A stretch of DNA of 32,500 nucleotides, from NCBI GenBank assembly GCA_018677555.1, contig JAHHOT010000180.1, positions 1 to 32,500 of the forward strand. Reading direction: 5' to 3'. Below are positions 1-9,565 of this stretch, one piece after another. The notes beneath the pieces are model-generated. The model worked only from the letters and a program-made list of their open reading frames with translations. It had not been told where the DNA came from and made no database searches. A program made the position numbers and the translations under genes. Source of the DNA: Gammaproteobacteria bacterium. Lineage in GTDB: Bacteria; Pseudomonadota; Gammaproteobacteria; Steroidobacterales; Woeseiaceae. How positions within the stretch are numbered: the first letter of the stretch is position 1; every line of letters begins with the position of its first letter.

Positions 1-597
1 CTTACCGGCCTCGGAGCGGTTCGCAATACAGCGAAGGTAACGCGCGGCAGCAGTGTTGTCGTCGTCGGCTGCGGGGGCGTCGGACTGAACGTTGTGCAGG
101 GCGCCAGCCTCGCGGGCGCCGCAACGATCGTCGCGGTCGATACCGCGCGGGACAAACTAGGCGTCGCCCGGTCATTCGGAGCAACGCATGCATTGCCCGC
201 AGGGTCCGCCGGGCTGCAGGAGCAGATCATTGAACTGACAGCCGGCCGCGGTGCCGATTACGTCTTCGTGTCCGTCGGCTCGAAGCTGGCGCTCGATCGG
301 TCGCAACGCTACCTCGCGCCGGGTGGAACCCTGGTGGTCGTGGGCATGCCAGCCAGCGGCGTCACAGCCGAGTACGATCCCGGCGATCTGGCCGCGCGTG
401 GCCAGCGTATACTGGGCTCGAAAATGGGTTCGTCGAGAATACATACCGACATTCCGCTGTTGCTCGATTTGTATCGCCGCGGCGATCTGCGTCTTGACGA
501 ACTGATCAGCGGCCGCTTTCCGTTACAGGACATCAACGCAGCAGTCGCCGAGGTGAGAGACGGCAATACGCTGCGCAACGTGATCACGTTCGAATGA
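1..597 (+). CDS. Zinc-type (MDR family) alcohol dehydrogenase, C-terminal part; gene truncated at window start
   Basis: Frame 1 is open from base 1; Rossmann motif VVVVGCGGVGLNVVQGA, then GATHALP...GRGADYVFVSVG...LAPGGTLVVVGMP, typical of MDR dehydrogenases. Confidence 0.9.
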   Translation, partial: LTGLGAVRNTAKVTRGSSVVVVGCGGVGLNVVQGASLAGAATIVAVDTARDKLGVARSFGATHALPAGSAGLQEQIIELTAGRGADYVFVSVGSKLALDRSQRYLAPGGTLVVVGMPASGVTAEYDPGDLAARGQRILGSKMGSSRIHTDIPLLLDLYRRGDLRLDELISGRFPLQDINAAVAEVRDGNTLRNVITFE

Positions 598-1802
598 AAA
601 TCACGGATTTCGAAACCTTTGTAGTGGCAAATCCCCCGCCCCGCTTCGGCGGTCGCTATTTTATTTTCGTCAAGCTGACCACGGACGACGGCATTGTGGG
701 TTACGGCGAGATTTACGCCGCGACGTTCGGCCCGCACACGATCGCCGCGATGGCACTCGACGTCGCCGAACGTCATCTTATCGGACACAACCCGTTCCAC
801 ATCGAACGGCTGTGGCGCAATGTCTACGGCAGCGGTTACAACCTGCGCCCGGATCCTTCATTGCTCGGCGTGCTGTCCGGGATGGAGATGGCCTGCTGGG
901 ACATCGTCGGCAAGGCCTGCGACAAACCGGTCTATGAGCTGTTGGGCGGGCAGGTCCACGAGGGCCTCAGAAGTTACACTTATATATATCCCCACGAAGG
1001 CGACGCGTACCCGGCGGACTACGATGAGTCGCATGTTTACGTTAACGCCGATACCGCGGCCGAACGTGCCCTCGACTACGTCGAGCAGGGTTTTACCGCG
1101 GTAAAGTTCGACCCCGCAGGTACCTACACCGTGTATGACGGCGGCATGCCGACCCTGGAGGAACTGGACCGCTCTGAACGATTCGTCAGGACGATCAGGG
1201 AGGCTGTCGGTGACCGCGCCGACCTGTTGTTCGGTACCCACGGCCAGTTCACGGCCGCGGGCGCGATCCGGCTCGCGCGCCGCCTCGAACCGTACGATCC
1301 ACTCTGGTTCGAGGAACCGGTGCCACCGGATAACGTCGACGAGATGGCGCGTGTCGCGCGGCAAACGAGCATTCCGGTCGCCACCGGCGAACGACTGTGC
1401 ACGAAACAGGAATTTGGCCGTCTGCTGGTACAGCAGGCCGCGTCAATCCTGCAGATGAATCTTGGGCGCGTCGGCGGACTGCTGGAAGCAAAGAAGATCG
1501 CGGGCATGGCCGAAGTCTTTTACGGCCAGATCGCGCCACACCTGTACTGCGGGCCGATTGTCGGTGCGGCCAACATCCAGCTGGCAACCTGTTCGCCAAA
1601 CTTCCTGATCCTGGAGGGCATCGAGCGCTGGGACGGTTTCCACGCTGACCTTCTGGAAGTGCCCGTTAAATGGGAAGACGGCTACGTCATCCCGTCGCGC
1701 GAGCCCGGGCTTGGCGTCGTGCTCGACGAGGAGGTCGCGCGGGCCAATCCCTGGGACGGCAGCGAACTGCAGCTGGAGATCAGCTACGACCCCGTCCGTT
1801 AG
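594..1802 (+). CDS. Mandelate racemase/muconate lactonizing enzyme family (enolase superfamily), sugar-acid dehydratase-like
   Basis: 402 aa; ELLGG, VKFDPAG, EEPVPPDN and ATGERL motifs of the MR/MLE (DgoD-like) family; ATGA overlap with upstream ADH. Confidence 0.9.
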   Translation: MKITDFETFVVANPPPRFGGRYFIFVKLTTDDGIVGYGEIYAATFGPHTIAAMALDVAERHLIGHNPFHIERLWRNVYGSGYNLRPDPSLLGVLSGMEMACWDIVGKACDKPVYELLGGQVHEGLRSYTYIYPHEGDAYPADYDESHVYVNADTAAERALDYVEQGFTAVKFDPAGTYTVYDGGMPTLEELDRSERFVRTIREAVGDRADLLFGTHGQFTAAGAIRLARRLEPYDPLWFEEPVPPDNVDEMARVARQTSIPVATGERLCTKQEFGRLLVQQAASILQMNLGRVGGLLEAKKIAGMAEVFYGQIAPHLYCGPIVGAANIQLATCSPNFLILEGIERWDGFHADLLEVPVKWEDGYVIPSREPGLGVVLDEEVARANPWDGSELQLEISYDPVR

Positions 1803-1845
1803 CTGGCCGGCGATTGCAGGACCGCGGCAGGTAAAACCCGGACTA

Positions 1846-3516
1846 CTAGCGCTGCTGACAACTCCAGTCTGGATGCTCCCACACGGGAACGTTCGCGGGC
1901 GGCAACAGGTCGACGCCGCGAATTATATCGGCGGCGCGTTCCGCGAGCATGATCGTCGGTGCATTGAGGTTGCCGTTCGTCATCGTCGGAAATACGGAAG
2001 AGTCGACGACGCGCAGGTTTCCCGTGCCGATGACACGACACGCAGCGTCCACAACCGCCATCGGGTCATCGGCGGAACCCATTCTTGCTGCGCAGGATGC
2101 GTGATATGCACTTTCGGCATTGCTGCGAACCCAGGCATCGATTTCCGCATCGGATGCAACCTCCTCGCCCGGTTGAATCTCGCCGTCGAAGTATTCAGAC
2201 AACGCGGGTTGTTGCATGATTTCGCGCGTCAGGCGTATGCAATCGCGAAAGGTTCGGCGATCGTCCTCGTGCTGCAGATAGTTGAAGCGCAGCTCTGGCT
2301 TGCTCGACGGATGCGGGTCCGGGATACGCAGCGTGCCGCGGCTCTTCGGCTTGTTCGGCCCGGCGTGCACCTGAAAGCCATGCCCTGCAAAAGCCACGGA
2401 ACCGTCGTAGGCGATTGCGCCAGGCAGAAAATGATATTGAATGTCGGGCCAGCGAACGCCGGCACGCGAACGGATGAATCCGCAGGACTCGAACTGGTTG
2501 CTGGCACCGAGCCCACGACGAAACAGGAGCCAGTTGATACCGATCAACGCCTTCGATATCAGGCCCAGGCGACTGTTGAGCGTAATCGGTTTCTTGCAGC
2601 GCGCCTGGAAGAAGACCTCCAGGTGGTCCTGCAGGTTTTCCCCGACCCCCGGCAATTCATGCACAACAGAAACTCCCGCGTCCGTTAACACGCTTGCCGG
2701 CCCGATCCCGGATCGCTGCAGGATCGCGGGGGAGCCGATGGCACCGGCCGCAAGAATGACTTCCCGTTGCGCCGACAATGTCATCCCCGTGCCGCCGCGC
2801 CGCGCGTTGACACCGGTAACCTTTCGGCCATCCATTATCAGCTTGCTGACCTCCACGTTTTTCAGCAGGCGCAGATTTGTGCGACGCAACGCCGACTTCA
2901 GGTAGGCATTAGCTGTCGAGGCGCGCACGCCGTCGCGGACGGTCATGTGCATCGGCCCGAAGCCTTCCTGGCGGAAGCCGTTATAGTCGTCTGTTTCGCC
3001 GTAGCCGGCGTCAATGCCGGCGCCGATGAAGGCGCGGTACAGCGGGTTCGCCATCCCGTTGCCGTTGCCGGTATGCAAGGGACCGTCACCGCCACGGTAC
3101 TCGTCCGCGCCACCTTGCCAGGTTTCCGCACGCCGGAAATACGGCAGGCAATTCTGGTAGTTCCAGCCCGCGGCACCCAGTTGTTCCCACTCATCGAAGT
3201 CCGCGGCATGGCCGCGCACATAGACGAGGCCGTTGATCGATGACGAGCCGCCCAGCCCCCTGCCCCGCGGGCAGGGAATGCGGCGATTGTCGAGCCCGGG
3301 CTCCGGCTCGGACAAATAGGCCCAATTGTGACGCCGCATGTTCATGGCTATCGAAAACGCGCTGGGCATCTGCACGAATACGCTGCGATCGTGACCGCCT
3401 GCCTCGACCAGCAATACGCTGTGCCTGCCATCGTCGCTGAGGCGCCGCGCCAGCACGCAGCCGGCGGAACCGGCGCCCACCACCACGTAGTCTGCAGAGA
3501 TCTCGGATTCGCTCAT
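1846..3516 (-). CDS. GMC family FAD-dependent oxidoreductase (choline/alcohol dehydrogenase-like)
   Basis: 556 aa; N-terminal [44 protein letters not shown]-terminal [31 protein letters not shown]. Confidence 0.95.
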   Translation of the reverse strand: MSESEISADYVVVGAGSAGCVLARRLSDDGRHSVLLVEAGGHDRSVFVQMPSAFSIAMNMRRHNWAYLSEPEPGLDNRRIPCPRGRGLGGSSSINGLVYVRGHAADFDEWEQLGAAGWNYQNCLPYFRRAETWQGGADEYRGGDGPLHTGNGNGMANPLYRAFIGAGIDAGYGETDDYNGFRQEGFGPMHMTVRDGVRASTANAYLKSALRRTNLRLLKNVEVSKLIMDGRKVTGVNARRGGTGMTLSAQREVILAAGAIGSPAILQRSGIGPASVLTDAGVSVVHELPGVGENLQDHLEVFFQARCKKPITLNSRLGLISKALIGINWLLFRRGLGASNQFESCGFIRSRAGVRWPDIQYHFLPGAIAYDGSVAFAGHGFQVHAGPNKPKSRGTLRIPDPHPSSKPELRFNYLQHEDDRRTFRDCIRLTREIMQQPALSEYFDGEIQPGEEVASDAEIDAWVRSNAESAYHASCAARMGSADDPMAVVDAACRVIGTGNLRVVDSSVFPTMTNGNLNAPTIMLAERAADIIRGVDLLPPANVPVWEHPDWSCQQR

Positions 3517-3580
3517 GTTGTTGCGCTGTCGCCGGTGTGACCAATCCGGCGAGCCTACGTGAGCGCTCTCCGCGGCACAA

Positions 3581-3605
3581 GAAAACCGGCGGTGACGCGG
3601 TTTTC
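3581..3605. repeat. Inverted repeat upstream of the GMC gene (GAAAACCG - GCGGTGACG - CGGTTTTC)
   Basis: Perfect 8-bp arms read directly; extends by one A:T pair to 3580/3606. Confidence 0.6.
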
Positions 3606-3676
3606 TATTACATAATCGATAATTATTAAATATAAGTTATTGATTTACAATGATCAGAAAAAAGTTTTGCCTATAT

Positions 3677-3694
3677 TTCTATAGATCTATAGAA
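3677..3694. promoter_or_regulatory. Candidate TetR operator, perfect 18-bp palindrome TTCTATAGATCTATAGAA
   Basis: Exact dyad in the AT-rich GMC/TetR intergenic region, 30 nt before the TetR start. Confidence 0.55.
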
Positions 3695-3723
3695 TTCGCC
3701 AACGTTTCGACGAGAGCATACAG

Positions 3724-4317
3724 ATGCCGGGCACCGACAGCGCCAGATACCAGCAACAGCGACGGGAAGCGATCAAGTCGGCGGCGGCCGTTTTTGCTGA
3801 CAAGGGTTTTCATGGCGCCAGCACCAAAGATATTGCGGCGCACCTGGGTATCAAGCAAGGCAGCCTGTACTACTACTTCAAGTCAAAAGAAGAAGCCCTC
3901 GGTGAAGTCTGCCACTTTGGCATCCACGACTACGTCGAACGCATGAACAACATTGCCGCCAGCGAGCAGCCTTTCGAGGCAAAGCTGATGGCAACGGTAA
4001 CGTCGCATTTGTCGAGTTATCGTGAACGCAACGAGGCCCTGAAAGTTTATAACGACGAGCGCCTGTACCTGCCCGAGGAGAAGCGCAAGTCGCTCAAGCA
4101 AATGGGCAGCAGCTATCGTCAGCACCTGGAAGGAATATTCGAAGAGGGCGTACGCAGCGGTGCAATTCGCGAATCGGTCGACTGTCATTTCGCAGCGCAG
4201 GCCGTGATCGGTATTTGCAACGCCTGGGGCGACCTTATCGTGCGCGATCCGGATCTCGACGTGTTCGACGTGATCCAGAAATGTACAGAGCTTTTACTAC
4301 ATGGTTTTTCGAAATAG
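3724..4317 (+). CDS. TetR/AcrR family transcriptional regulator
   Basis: 197 aa; N-terminal [43 protein letters not shown]. Confidence 0.95.
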   Translation: MPGTDSARYQQQRREAIKSAAAVFADKGFHGASTKDIAAHLGIKQGSLYYYFKSKEEALGEVCHFGIHDYVERMNNIAASEQPFEAKLMATVTSHLSSYRERNEALKVYNDERLYLPEEKRKSLKQMGSSYRQHLEGIFEEGVRSGAIRESVDCHFAAQAVIGICNAWGDLIVRDPDLDVFDVIQKCTELLLHGFSK

Positions 4318-4336
4318 CAACAACAGGAATAAGGAA

Positions 4337-5008
4337 ATGGCTGAACAAAAAGCAACAAACGTTACCTGGCACGACGGAGAAATTTCCAGGGAAGATCGCT
4401 ACCAGATTCTGCGCCAGCGCGGCGTCACGATCTGGTTCACCGGTCTGTCAGGAAGTGGCAAGAGCACAATCGCGGTAGCGCTCGAGCAGGCGCTGTTCAA
4501 GATGGGCAAACTGTCGTACCGTCTCGACGGCGACAACGTTCGCATGGGCATCAACAAGAATCTTGGATTCTCGGGAGAGGATCGCAAGGAAAACATCCGA
4601 CGCATCGGCGAAGTAGCCAAGCTCTTTGTCGACGCCGGCACGATTTCACTGTCGAGCTTTATAAGCCCCTACAAGGAGGATCGCGACGAGGTTCGCGAAT
4701 TGCACGACAAGGCAGGATTGCCGTTCGTCGAGGTGTTCGTGGACTGTTCACTTGAGGTCGCAGAGCAGCGTGATCCCAAGGGGCTGTACAAGAAAGCACG
4801 CGCAGGCGAAATCAAGAATTTTACCGGCATCGACGATCCCTACGAGGCGCCGACGAGCCCGGAACTCCACTTGCATACCGACCAGATGACGATTGAAGAG
4901 GAAGTCACGGCGATTATCGACTACCTGCTCGCCGAGGGCTTCATCAGGTCTGAGCACTTCACTCGGGCAACCGACAGCGCGGACACCGTTTCCGCAGCCG
5001 CAGTCTAG
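4337..5008 (+). CDS. cysC: Adenylylsulfate (APS) kinase
   Basis: Walker [75 protein letters not shown] opens at 4301 but the ATG at 4337 has the better RBS (AATAAGGAA). Confidence 0.95.
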   Translation: MAEQKATNVTWHDGEISREDRYQILRQRGVTIWFTGLSGSGKSTIAVALEQALFKMGKLSYRLDGDNVRMGINKNLGFSGEDRKENIRRIGEVAKLFVDAGTISLSSFISPYKEDRDEVRELHDKAGLPFVEVFVDCSLEVAEQRDPKGLYKKARAGEIKNFTGIDDPYEAPTSPELHLHTDQMTIEEEVTAIIDYLLAEGFIRSEHFTRATDSADTVSAAAV

Positions 5009-5020
5009 GAGACTACGACA

Positions 5021-6208
5021 ATGATCAAACCACACGGGGCGGATGCCCTTAATCCCCTATTGGTCTCGGATGCAGCAGAGCACCAGGCATTGACCGAGGA
5101 AGCGGAGTCGCTGCCGTCGATGCTTCTGAGCTCTGCAGCCGCGGCGAACGCCGTAATGCTGGGCGGCGGCTACTTCACACCGCTCGATGGCTACATGAAC
5201 CTCGACGACGCGCTGGCCGTGGCAAAAGACATGCACACGAGCAGCGGGCTGTTCTGGCCCGTCCCCGTTCTCAACCTGACCGCGGACATCGACGGTATCG
5301 AGAACGCAAAGCGTATCGCACTGCGGGATCCGAACGTCGAGGGACATCCTGTTATCGCAGTGATGACCGTCAGTGCCATCGAGAAAGCAAGTGACGAACA
5401 GCTGGACACGATCACAGAAAGCGTGTTCGGCACGCTGGACAGCGCGCATCCCGGTGTCAACGTTTTTCGGAATCTCGGCAACCACGTCGTGTCCGGGCCG
5501 ATCCAGGTACTGAACCTGAGCTACTTCGAGACGGATTTCCCCGGCACCTTCAAGACCGCAGTCGATATCCGCAATGAAATCAAGGCACTGGGTTGGAGCA
5601 AGGTTGTCGCCTTCCAGACGCGAAACCCGATGCACCTGGCACACGAAGAGCTGTGCAGAATGGCCATGGACCGGCTCGGCGCCGACGGCATCGTCGTCCA
5701 CATGCTTCTCGGCAAACTCAAGGCAGGTGATATTCCCGCTTCGGTTCGCGATGCCTGCATCCGCAAGATGGTCGACGTTTACTTCCCGCAGAACACCGTG
5801 ATGGTCAACGGTTACGGTTTCGACATGCTTTACGCGGGGCCGCGCGAAGCTGTGCTTCACGCACTGTTCCGCCAGAACATGGGAGCAACCCACCTGATCG
5901 TCGGTCGCGACCATGCAGGCGTTGGCGACTTCTACGGCCCCTTCGACGCGCAGACGATTTTCGACGAGCAGGTACCGGAGGGCGCACTCGACATCGAGAT
6001 CTTCAAAGCGGATCACACCGCCTATTCGAAGAAACTCAACAAGGTCGTCATGATGCGTGAAGTCGAAGACCACACACCCGAAGACTACGTGTTCCTGTCA
6101 GGAACCAAGGTCCGCGAAATGTTGGGCAACGGCATTGCACCGCCGCCCGAGTTCTCGCGGCCGGAGGTAGCGGAGATCCTGATGAATCATTACCGCTCTG
6201 TCGCCTGA
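5021..6208 (+). CDS. sat: Sulfate adenylyltransferase (ATP sulfurylase, Sat/Met3 type)
   Basis: 395 aa; QTRNPMHLAHEEL and GRDHAGVGDFYGPFDAQ motifs; follows cysC by 12 nt. Confidence 0.95.
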   Translation: MIKPHGADALNPLLVSDAAEHQALTEEAESLPSMLLSSAAAANAVMLGGGYFTPLDGYMNLDDALAVAKDMHTSSGLFWPVPVLNLTADIDGIENAKRIALRDPNVEGHPVIAVMTVSAIEKASDEQLDTITESVFGTLDSAHPGVNVFRNLGNHVVSGPIQVLNLSYFETDFPGTFKTAVDIRNEIKALGWSKVVAFQTRNPMHLAHEELCRMAMDRLGADGIVVHMLLGKLKAGDIPASVRDACIRKMVDVYFPQNTVMVNGYGFDMLYAGPREAVLHALFRQNMGATHLIVGRDHAGVGDFYGPFDAQTIFDEQVPEGALDIEIFKADHTAYSKKLNKVVMMREVEDHTPEDYVFLSGTKVREMLGNGIAPPPEFSRPEVAEILMNHYRSVA

Positions 6209-6230
6209 CGACCGGCGGGTCAACGTGGAA

Positions 6231-6264
6231 AAGCCGGGTTCCCCGTAGGGGCCCGGCTTTTTTT
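6231..6264 (+). terminator. Rho-independent terminator after sat
   Basis: AAGCCGGG-tt-CCCC-gta-GGGG-CCCGGCTT followed by a T run; the T run overlaps the stop codon of the convergent ORF. Confidence 0.85.
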
Positions 6265-6769
6265 ATTGCGCTTCAGACCCGACGTCCGCTGCTTCGTCGC
6301 CGCAGACACAGGTCAGGCGGCGTGACCGCACGCGTACCAGGTCGACGTCCTGTCCGACGAAGTATTGCTTCGTCAGCACAACGGGCTCGGCGTCGTCGCG
6401 CGACCACGATTCCTCATAGTCACGGGTCTGCAGCTTGCCGTCGGCACCCCGATAGCGGACCTGTATCGAATAACTGCCGTGCGACGCGGCACACTGTGTA
6501 TTGTCCAGTGTCGAGCTGACCTGCGCATTTTCACCGCGCTGGAAATATTCAATATTCAGTTTTGCTTCACAGCCGTCAGTTTTATATTCGAGCGTTACTT
6601 CGACCGGCACGGAATACTCCCTGGACTCGGACTTGTACTCCGAACTGCGGGTAATTTTCGTCGTCGGCTGCGGGTTGGCCTCGTAATGGCCCTGCCCTTT
6701 GGCGAGGCCCGGCAGCAATGCCAGGCCCAAATGGCTGATGATCAATGCGGTTACAGCTCTCGTACTCAT
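6263..6769 (-). CDS. Hypothetical secreted protein with signal peptide and four cysteines in the mature part
   Basis: 168 aa; N-terminal MSTRAVTALIISHLGLALLPGLAKGQ signal-like segment; no family recognised. Confidence 0.6.
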   Translation of the reverse strand: MSTRAVTALIISHLGLALLPGLAKGQGHYEANPQPTTKITRSSEYKSESREYSVPVEVTLEYKTDGCEAKLNIEYFQRGENAQVSSTLDNTQCAASHGSYSIQVRYRGADGKLQTRDYEESWSRDDAEPVVLTKQYFVGQDVDLVRVRSRRLTCVCGDEAADVGSEAQ

Positions 6770-6897
6770 CGTCAGTCCCGATCACAAAGCTCAATCCTGT
6801 CGTTTCAGCAAGTATACGCTACACCGGTGCTGCGAGCCGGCGTTGCTGAGATCTGCCGGCGAATGCAGTAATATCCTGTTTCGAAGGGGGGAGCGAC

Positions 6898-7290
6898 ATG
6901 TTGCGGATTTTGCTAGCTGTTTCGGCAATCGGCCTGCTGCTGTGCGGGCCCGCAAGTGTAGTTGCGCATCACTCCTTCGCCGCCGAGTTCCTGCCAGACG
7001 AAACCGGCACAATCTCCGGTGTCGTTACCCAGGTCTGGTTCAAGAATCCGCACGCACGTTATTACATCGAGGTCAGCGACGATGATGGACAGGTCGTTAC
7101 CTGGGACACGCGAGCCAACAGCCCGTCGCTCCTCGTTCGCAAAGGCTGGACCAAGGAATCGATCAAGGTGGGCGACCAGGTCACCGTACACGGCTACCTC
7201 GGCAGGGACGGTCGAAAACTGATGTCCATCATTACGGTCACGTTTCCCGATGGCACAGTGCTGCGCGACAAGCAGGAAGAACCGAACTAG
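6898..7290 (+). CDS. DUF6152-like secreted protein
   Basis: 130 aa; signal peptide then HHSFAAEF, GTISGVVTQVWFKNPHARYYIEV, LLVRKGWTKESIKVGDQVTVHGYLGRDG; RBS GGGGGGAG. Confidence 0.8.
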   Translation: MLRILLAVSAIGLLLCGPASVVAHHSFAAEFLPDETGTISGVVTQVWFKNPHARYYIEVSDDDGQVVTWDTRANSPSLLVRKGWTKESIKVGDQVTVHGYLGRDGRKLMSIITVTFPDGTVLRDKQEEPN

Positions 7291-7311
7291 TCAATCAGAG
7301 GTCCCGCAGTA

Positions 7312-8346
7312 GTGTTTCGACCGGCTCATCGATATTTGATTCTCTTGCTGGCAGTGATAACCACACCGTCACCCAGCGCAGAAACCGGATTTGCCGGCGA
7401 CTGGATGATTGAATTGCATTCTGCCGACGCGCCGATCACAGGGCTGCTGCAGCTGGAGAAATCGGCAGCGGGTTGGCAGGGCTACGTCGAGGGCGGACCG
7501 GTCGATGTGACGATAGCAGGCAAGGCCATCGAGGTGCGCGTCGATAGCCGGGATCTGTCAGGCTTCGTTTTTTATCGCGTGCTCCGCGGAACGCTCGACG
7601 ACGGTAAACTCGTTGGCCATTTCACGATCGAGCGAGAGCGGGCGTCGACCGAACGAGAAGGAACCTGGACCGGCGTACGGAAATCGCCGCAGCAACCCAT
7701 TGACGACCCGCAACCGGTCGACCTGAGCGGAATCTGGACGCCCGCACGGGGCGTCGACTTCCGCAAGTATTCAATGGACCTGACCCCGCAGGCTGAAGAA
7801 TGGCATGGCAATTACCTGATGCACTACGACCAGCCGAACGTGCGCTGTGCATCGGTCGGTATCGCCGCCATGGTCGCCTGGGGCGCATACCCGTTCGAGA
7901 TTCTCGAGACCCCGGGCAGGCTGACGTTTCTTTACGAAGTCGATAGCGAGGTACGGCGCATATACCTCGACGGCACGCCGCAGCCGGAATACTACCCGCC
8001 GTCCGACATGGGCTATTCGAATGCCTACTGGGACGGTAGTGAACTGGTCATCGAAACGGTAAACCTGGCCGCCAATGTGCGGGACTTTCGCGGCGAACCG
8101 ATCTCCGACGGTGCTTCCATGCTGGAACGATACTGGCTGGGCGACGACGGCAAGACGCTGAATGCCGTCATTGAACTGCACGACCCGGTGAATTACCGGC
8201 GACCGCCGATACGCCGACGCATGTGGACGCGGAATCCCGAAACCCGGATTTATCCTTACGAATGCGATCCGGAATCCTTCTATCGACAGATGTACGACGA
8301 AGGGCGGATGGACATGTATTTCGAACGCGCGGATCGACGAAACTGA
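7312..8346 (+). CDS. Secreted hypothetical protein of the 'DLSGIW ... G.P.P...PPSDMGYS...WDG..LVIET' type
   Basis: 344 aa with GTG start and signal peptide; recurring motifs DLSGIWTPARG, RRIYLDGTPQPEYYPPSDMGYSNAYWDGSELVIETVNL. Confidence 0.7.
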   Translation: MFRPAHRYLILLLAVITTPSPSAETGFAGDWMIELHSADAPITGLLQLEKSAAGWQGYVEGGPVDVTIAGKAIEVRVDSRDLSGFVFYRVLRGTLDDGKLVGHFTIERERASTEREGTWTGVRKSPQQPIDDPQPVDLSGIWTPARGVDFRKYSMDLTPQAEEWHGNYLMHYDQPNVRCASVGIAAMVAWGAYPFEILETPGRLTFLYEVDSEVRRIYLDGTPQPEYYPPSDMGYSNAYWDGSELVIETVNLAANVRDFRGEPISDGASMLERYWLGDDGKTLNAVIELHDPVNYRRPPIRRRMWTRNPETRIYPYECDPESFYRQMYDEGRMDMYFERADRRN

Positions 8347-9116
8347 TGCGACTCGCATTCGTTCCTGTCATGGGCGTATTTTTCGCGGCCACGGCGAACG
8401 CGCATCACTCGGTACTTCATTACGATGGAAAAACAGAAGTCAGGATCAGTGGCGTTATCAGCAAAGCACGCTACGGATTTCCGCACAGCAAGTACCAGAT
8501 CGAAGTCCGGAACGACGACGGCAGCAGCATATCGTGGACGCTGACAACCGAGGACCCGCGCGACGCACGACGCCTGGGTTTTGCCGAGGCCATCAAGGCA
8601 CTGCGGCCGGGCGATGAAATCGCCGTCATCGGCTGGCCCCACAAGTTCAACAATTACGAATTACGTGGTCACCAGTTACATTATCCGGACGGTCGGGTTG
8701 TGATGCTGCGCAGAGGAAACTACATCTGGCCGAAGGACATTCTCAGGCTCGACAAGCTGTATTACAGCCCGTCGGATATTCCGGCGAGCATTCGCGACAG
8801 CGACACGTCGCGCCCATTCGATGAGCAACTCGTCGAATGGATCGACGAAGGCGACCATGTAGCCCGCGCTGCATGGGAGTCGGCGCAGCAACGCCCGCGC
8901 CTTATCGGCATCCGGGATCAGGGTGAAGTGACGTTTTCCGGAATCGACGAACTACTGAGTTGCCATACGGAGCGGCCGGACTTCAGGGTAGTCGTCGATC
9001 TTGCCGACCTCGATGGCGCACAACGCGAGATCATCCAACCGAACAGCACGTACGTTTCCGAATACAACCGCGTGCTGTCGCGGTGGTGGGAACAGGAACA
9101 CGAGAGCTGCGACTAG
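8346..9116 (+). CDS. Second DUF6152-like secreted protein with a long C-terminal extension
   Basis: ATG at 8346 overlaps the previous stop; MRLAFVPVMGVFFAATANA|HHSVLHYDGKTEVRISGVISKARYGFPHSKYQIEV; the longer ORF call from 8223 lies inside the upstream gene. Confidence 0.75.
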   Translation: MRLAFVPVMGVFFAATANAHHSVLHYDGKTEVRISGVISKARYGFPHSKYQIEVRNDDGSSISWTLTTEDPRDARRLGFAEAIKALRPGDEIAVIGWPHKFNNYELRGHQLHYPDGRVVMLRRGNYIWPKDILRLDKLYYSPSDIPASIRDSDTSRPFDEQLVEWIDEGDHVARAAWESAQQRPRLIGIRDQGEVTFSGIDELLSCHTERPDFRVVVDLADLDGAQREIIQPNSTYVSEYNRVLSRWWEQEHESCD

Positions 9117-9118
9117 CT

Positions 9119-9562
9119 GTGGCATTTCTCGTTTGGCTCGAACAGACAGCACTTGCCACCTGGGTCGGCGAGTCTCTGTACGGATACCCGTTTCTGCTCA
9201 GCATGCATGTCACGGGTCTCGCGCTCATCGTCGGTATCAGCAGCGTCATCAACCTCAGCCTGCTCGGTGTTCTGCCCGTGACGGCTCGCGATGTACAAGG
9301 CTCGCTGCTGCGTCTCGCCTGGGCGGGATTCGCGATCAACGCACTTTCCGGCATCGCCCTGTTCACGTCGCAGGCAACGTATTTTGTGACCAGCGCAGCG
9401 TTTCTGAGCAAACTCCTGTGTATCATCTGCGGCATTATGACCGTTGCCATCATCCAAAGCAGATGTCGCAGCAATCGCAGCATCGGCCGCGTACTGCCCG
9501 CGTTCGGCCTTTTGTGCTGGCTTGCTGCGATTGCGGCGGGTCGCCTGATCGCCTACCTGTGA
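9119..9562 (+). CDS. Multi-TM membrane protein, DUF6644-like
   Basis: Hydrophobic; LLSMHVTGLALIVGISSVINLSLLGVLP resembles the ILHFVGLSLLLGAIVVVDLRMAG segment of the next gene; GTG start inferred. Confidence 0.6.
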   Translation: MAFLVWLEQTALATWVGESLYGYPFLLSMHVTGLALIVGISSVINLSLLGVLPVTARDVQGSLLRLAWAGFAINALSGIALFTSQATYFVTSAAFLSKLLCIICGIMTVAIIQSRCRSNRSIGRVLPAFGLLCWLAAIAAGRLIAYL

Positions 9563-9565
9563 CGA

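Noticed and set aside
1711-2688. 325-aa plus-strand ORF over the GMC gene
   Set aside because: Antisense shadow of a clear GMC oxidoreductase; low-complexity Arg-rich translation.
5057-6073. 338-aa ORF antisense to sat
   Set aside because: Lies opposite the strongly supported sat gene; composition reflects reverse-strand codon bias and no family motifs are visible.
8223-8345. Upstream extension of the second DUF6152-like ORF
   Set aside because: Lies inside the preceding gene; the ATG at 8346 gives a clean signal peptide and stop/start overlap.
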